NCBI GenBank assembly: GCA_016748015.1
Contig: JAAOMT010000222.1
Coordinates: forward strand, 551,993 to 615,992
Reading direction: 5' to 3'
DNA: 64,000 bases
From: Geosiphon pyriformis
Lineage: Eukaryota; Glomeromycota; Glomeromycetes; Archaeosporales; Geosiphonaceae
This document shows, piece after piece, positions 60,891 through 64,000 of the stretch (the stretch's first letter is position 1; every line of letters begins with the position of its first letter). The position numbers and the translations under genes are program-made. A model generated the notes under the pieces. It was not told the DNA's origin. It searched no databases and saw nothing but the letters and a program-made list of their open reading frames with translations.

Positions 60891-61654
60891 AAGTTATTAG
60901 AAAAACTAACTCATTAATCTTAAAATACAAACTGTTATTATTGTGAATTTTAAAATATTAAAAACACAATTTTAAAAAATGTAGAAAAATTAACAAAAAC
61001 AGAATAATTAATATTATTTTTTACAATAATAGTAATTATATTATTTTTTATTATTTATTATTTACTTATTATTTTTTAAAACTTTAATCTATTTATTATT
61101 AATTTGTTTTATTATTAATATAATAACAATATTACATAAAATTGTTAATTATTAACAAGAAAATTGGTTCAATTTAATCAATTTATGTTACAAAACTATT
61201 TTTAATTAAGCAATAACAAAATTAATTTTAATAATTAATTAGTATTTTACAATAATAATTAATAACTATTAAAATATTTCTATATTTAATCTAGTTATTT
61301 TACAATATTTAAAAACCAAAATTTTTATTAAATTGCATTTTCTGAAAATTAAGTTATAATTCAACAAAACTTTTTTAATAATATTATAATTTTATTAACA
61401 AAAATAACTAAAAATACCAACTTATTAAACATATTTCTATTCAAATTTAAAGCCAATAAATTCTTATTTTTACTAAACAATACAGTTGCTTTAGAACAAA
61501 AAGCAATTACTACAATATATATAAAAACCAAAGTTGAAAAAGAATCAATTTGGTTAATCTTAGATAGTAAATTTGCTAAAAATATTATTAATACAAAAGC
61601 TTAAGTGAAATGTGGACTGATTTGCCCAAACAGTAATTGTTACTGCATAATGAA
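60891..61654 (+). pseudogene. gag: gag end and protease remnant of C2
   Basis: Aligns with 46280-47050 of element C, including FKFKANKFLFLLNNT, EQKAITTIYIKTKVE and LILDSKFAKNI (active site D-S-K). It ends at TAATGAA where a short TIR element begins. Confidence 0.7.
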
Positions 61655-62297
61655 TAGGAATGTTAATCGGTTCATTCGGTCCGGTCCCGTCAGTCCCAAG
61701 CAGGCCGAGATCCCAGGATTATCCAAAAAGATGATCCGAAAATATCACGTGTTTATGACGTGTTTAAAAAATTACGATTTAATTATTTATTTGAAAAACA
61801 CTAAAAGTAACGCCCACTTTTGTATAGTAATACAAATAAAATTCGGACGTTACTTTCAGTGCCTATTGTACATATATATTGACGAAACTCAAGCTACTTT
61901 ATTATTATATGTGGGCAACAACAGCATATTCTTTATTCATCAAAGACACCGAAAAGATCTGCTTTACCGAAGCCAATAGCTATGAGCACCGTGGTTGGTT
62001 AATTTCACTTGAGTTATGTTGATTTTCCGATTAGTACCTCTTATATTAACAGAAATGTCTTGTAATATGAAAACTCGATAAATATCGCATCGCACTAAAA
62101 TTATATTGTAATGAAAAAATGGTATGTTCGAAATTCTTTTTGTCATGTGTTCATCACCAACGCTGAACGTTAATCTTTGTATTACTAAATAATAAGGTGG
62201 GACGAACCTATAAAATCCTAAAGTTAGGACCGGACCGGGATCATCCTGCTAAAGGATCATTCAGGACTCGATCCTTAAGGACCGATTAACATCCCTA
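61655..62297. mobile_element. Short non-autonomous element with hAT-like termini
   Basis: Left end TAGGAATGTTAATCGGTTC and the inverted right end TAGGGATGTTAATCGGTCC match at 16 of 19 positions; subterminal GGTCCGGTCC is also inverted (61679-61688, 62232-62241). TA-GGG termini recall hAT elements. Length 643 bp, with no transposase frame. Flanking octamers ATAATGAA and GGCTGTTG do not match. It is rich in CG and sits exactly at the island boundary. Confidence 0.65.
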
Positions 62298-62376
62298 GGC
62301 TGTTGATGCATGCAGATCTACAATGTCTTAACCAATTAATTAATTCACAAATTTGTTTTGAAAAAGTTAATATCAG

Positions 62377-63118
62377 CTACTTTCTAAATACTCCTTGCGA
62401 AGATTGGGATGGAAAGCTGCCAAACTCACTATGGATAAAGCTTCTGTAACAAGAGCAATTGAAAAACAAATACATTATATAATTATTCATGGTTCAGGAA
62501 ATGAGAAACAGAATGCAATACGTTTCCAGAAACAATTCGAGGTATAAAATTTTCTTTGGATAGCTTTGTTACATTCATGCAGCTACCCATGGGACTACGT
62601 CTCTGCATGGTTATGGACCACGCCTCCGCTGCAGGCTGTAGCTACCCATGGGACTACGTCTTCACATGGTTATGGACTACGCCTCTGCTACAGCCAGCTT
62701 GTAACTTGCTGTTCGATTTTTTGACATGTTCTTTCTCACTTTGATAAAAATATTTGGGCCGCATTGACAATTTTTGGTTAAATCATTTATCAAATCGTAT
62801 ATATAATCACGTTGAAGACAAAGTGAAAATGTTGAAGGTAATTCAATATCATTTTTTTAATGTGCTTGAAATATCAGGTAACATTTGTGCTGGTTTATTT
62901 TCAATCAGGCGGACCAACATTTAACGATTGCAACTCAAGTTACTGAACAGGCAAAAATATACATTAAATCTACCACTAAGTATACAGAGATTTTGTACAA
63001 CGATCAAGCATGGAACCAAGTTAATCTTAAGTCTTTTCATTTTTTATGTGTTAATCTATTAATCATTTAATATCTTATCAGCACAATTCTTCCAAACAGG
63101 AACCAAATAAAGAAGTAA
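62377..63118 (+). CDS. Exons of an unrecognised spliced gene
   Basis: An exon at 62377-62541 (55 codons in phase 0, preceded by the acceptor TTAATATCAG and followed by the donor GTATAA) reads SKYSLRRLGWKAAKLTMDKA onward. Downstream, an exon ending at 62837 (VEDKVKMLK), an intron at 62838-62908 (GTAATT...CAATCAG), an exon at 62909-63030 (ADQHLTIATQVTEQAKIYIK) and an intron at 63031-63081 lead to a last exon at 63082-63118 ending in TAA. Phases match across both introns. The link between the first exon and the second part, through 62542-62740, is unresolved. I do not recognise the protein. Part of it lies in a tandem array. Confidence 0.4.
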
Positions 63119-64000
63119 TGAAGGGATGTTATTTGGATAGCTTTGTTACATTCATGCAGCACCCATGGGACTACGTCTCCGCATGGTTATGGATCGCGCC
63201 TCCGCTGCAGGCTGTAGCTACCCATGGGAGTACGTCTCCGCATGGTAGGACTGCGCCTCCGCTACAGCCAGCTTGTAACTTGCTGTTCGATATTTTGACA
63301 TGTTCTTTCTCACTTTGATAAAAATATTTGGGCCGCATTGACAATTTTTGGTCGAATGATTTATCAAATCAAGCATGGAACCAAGTTAATCTTAGTCTTT
63401 TCATTTTTTAATGAAGGGATGTTATTTGAATAGCTTTGTTACATTCATGCAGCACCCATGGGACTACGTCTCCGCATGGTTATGGATCGCGCCTCCGCTG
63501 CAGGCTGTAGCTACCCATGGGAGTACGTCTCCGCATGGTAGGACTGCGCCTCCGCTACAGCCAGCTTGTAACTTGCTGTTCGATATTTTGACATGTTCTT
63601 TCTCACTTTGATAAAAATATTTGGGCCGCATTGACAATTTTTGGTTAAATCATTTATCAAATCGTATATATAATCACGTTGAAGACAGTGAAAATGTTGA
63701 AGGTAATGCAATATCATTTTTTTAATGTGCTTGAAATATCAGGTAACATTTGTGCTGGTTTATTTTCAATCAGGCGGACCAACATTTAACGATTGCAACT
63801 CAAGTTACTGAACAGGCAAAAATATACATTAAATCTACCACTAAGTATACAGAGATTTTGTACAACGATCAAGCATGGAACCAAGTTAATCTTAAGTCTT
63901 TTCATTTTTTATGTGTTAATCTATTAATCATTTAATATCTTATCAGCACAATTCTTCCAAACAGGAACCAAATAAAGAAGTAATGAAGGGATGTTATTTG
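62555..64000 (+). repeat. Tandem array of a 577-bp unit
   Basis: Copies start at 62555 (577 bp), 63132 (292 bp, internally deleted) and 63424 (577 bp). The window ends just as another copy would start. Each unit carries two about 58-bp subrepeats with CCCATGGG and GCCTCCGCT, then, except in the short copy, the exon ADQHLTIATQ. Copies 2 and 3 are nearly identical in the part they share. Confidence 0.88.
62570..62692 (+). repeat. Direct subrepeat of about 60 bp, two copies
   Basis: GCTACCCATGGGACTACGTC recurs at 62581 and 62639, each followed by GCATGG or ACATGG TTATGGA and a GCCTC-GCT-CAG ending. The same pair recurs in both downstream units. It may be intronic, or may encode the CNLLFD-type frame seen in each copy. 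Confidence 0.8.

Noticed and set aside
61605-61979. 124-codon frame starting MKCGLICPNSN
   Set aside because: It starts in the eroded protease of C2 and runs into the short TIR element; no shared domain, so a chance frame across a junction.
63118-63611. Two near-identical 66-codon frames (MKGCYLDSF and MKGCYLNSF) in the tandem array
   Set aside because: They follow from the duplicated DNA; the first-unit frame differs in length and sequence, so coding is not supported.
1-64000. Mitochondrial or plasmid origin because of the extreme AT content
   Set aside because: No mitochondrial gene, rRNA or tRNA; content is nuclear-type LTR elements, LINEs and spliced exons.

Overview
The window looks like a piece of a very AT-rich fungal genome, most likely an arbuscular mycorrhizal fungus (Glomeromycotina). 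I base this on the type of Ty3/gypsy and LINE proteins recognisable here, on short GT-AG introns at the right edge, and on a transposon-packed gene-poor layout. The phylum-level call is inference; no ribosomal or housekeeping marker is present.

Layout. Positions 1-~900 and ~61655-64000 have ordinary composition with frequent CG dinucleotides. Everything between is a CG-poor, AT-rich island built almost entirely of decayed, nested transposable elements. From left to right: a LINE ORF1 fragment (1265-2053); a full-length Ty3/gypsy element, here called A1 (2054-11901, +); a type-B LTR on the minus strand with a type-A solo LTR inside it (11970-14013); a truncated gypsy element E (14014-20303, +) carrying a Tc1/mariner copy and a solo LTR; the 5' end of a minus-strand gypsy element F (20304-23300) with a solo type-C LTR in its LTR; a strongly eroded gypsy pol G (23301-~27065, +) with a solo LTR in its integrase; and then a large nest. 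In the nest, an old gag fragment, C2 (29300-61654), was entered by LINE1 (minus strand, 58620 down to 29752) and by a truncated LINE2 (59089-60890). LINE1 was itself entered by gypsy element H (30697-42118, -), gypsy element C (43948-53707, +) and a solo type-B LTR (57402-58360). H carries two more solo LTRs.

Nearly all coding remnants are pseudogenes: glutamine, tryptophan and arginine codons have become stops, and the reverse-transcriptase YLDD box has become YLDN or YLNN in every gypsy copy except C. Ten insertions have 4-bp target duplications whose two copies differ only by transitions. In all eight that lie inside coding sequence, removing the insert and one copy reconnects the interrupted protein. 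The gypsy elements A1, C and H carry a dUTPase domain between protease and reverse transcriptase.

The right edge (62298-64000) leaves the island. It holds exons of an unrecognised spliced gene followed by a tandem array of a 577-bp unit that probably continues past the window. The gypsy, LINE and Tc1 proteins would once have served only their own mobility; I see no host operon, no rRNA or tRNA gene and no CRISPR array.
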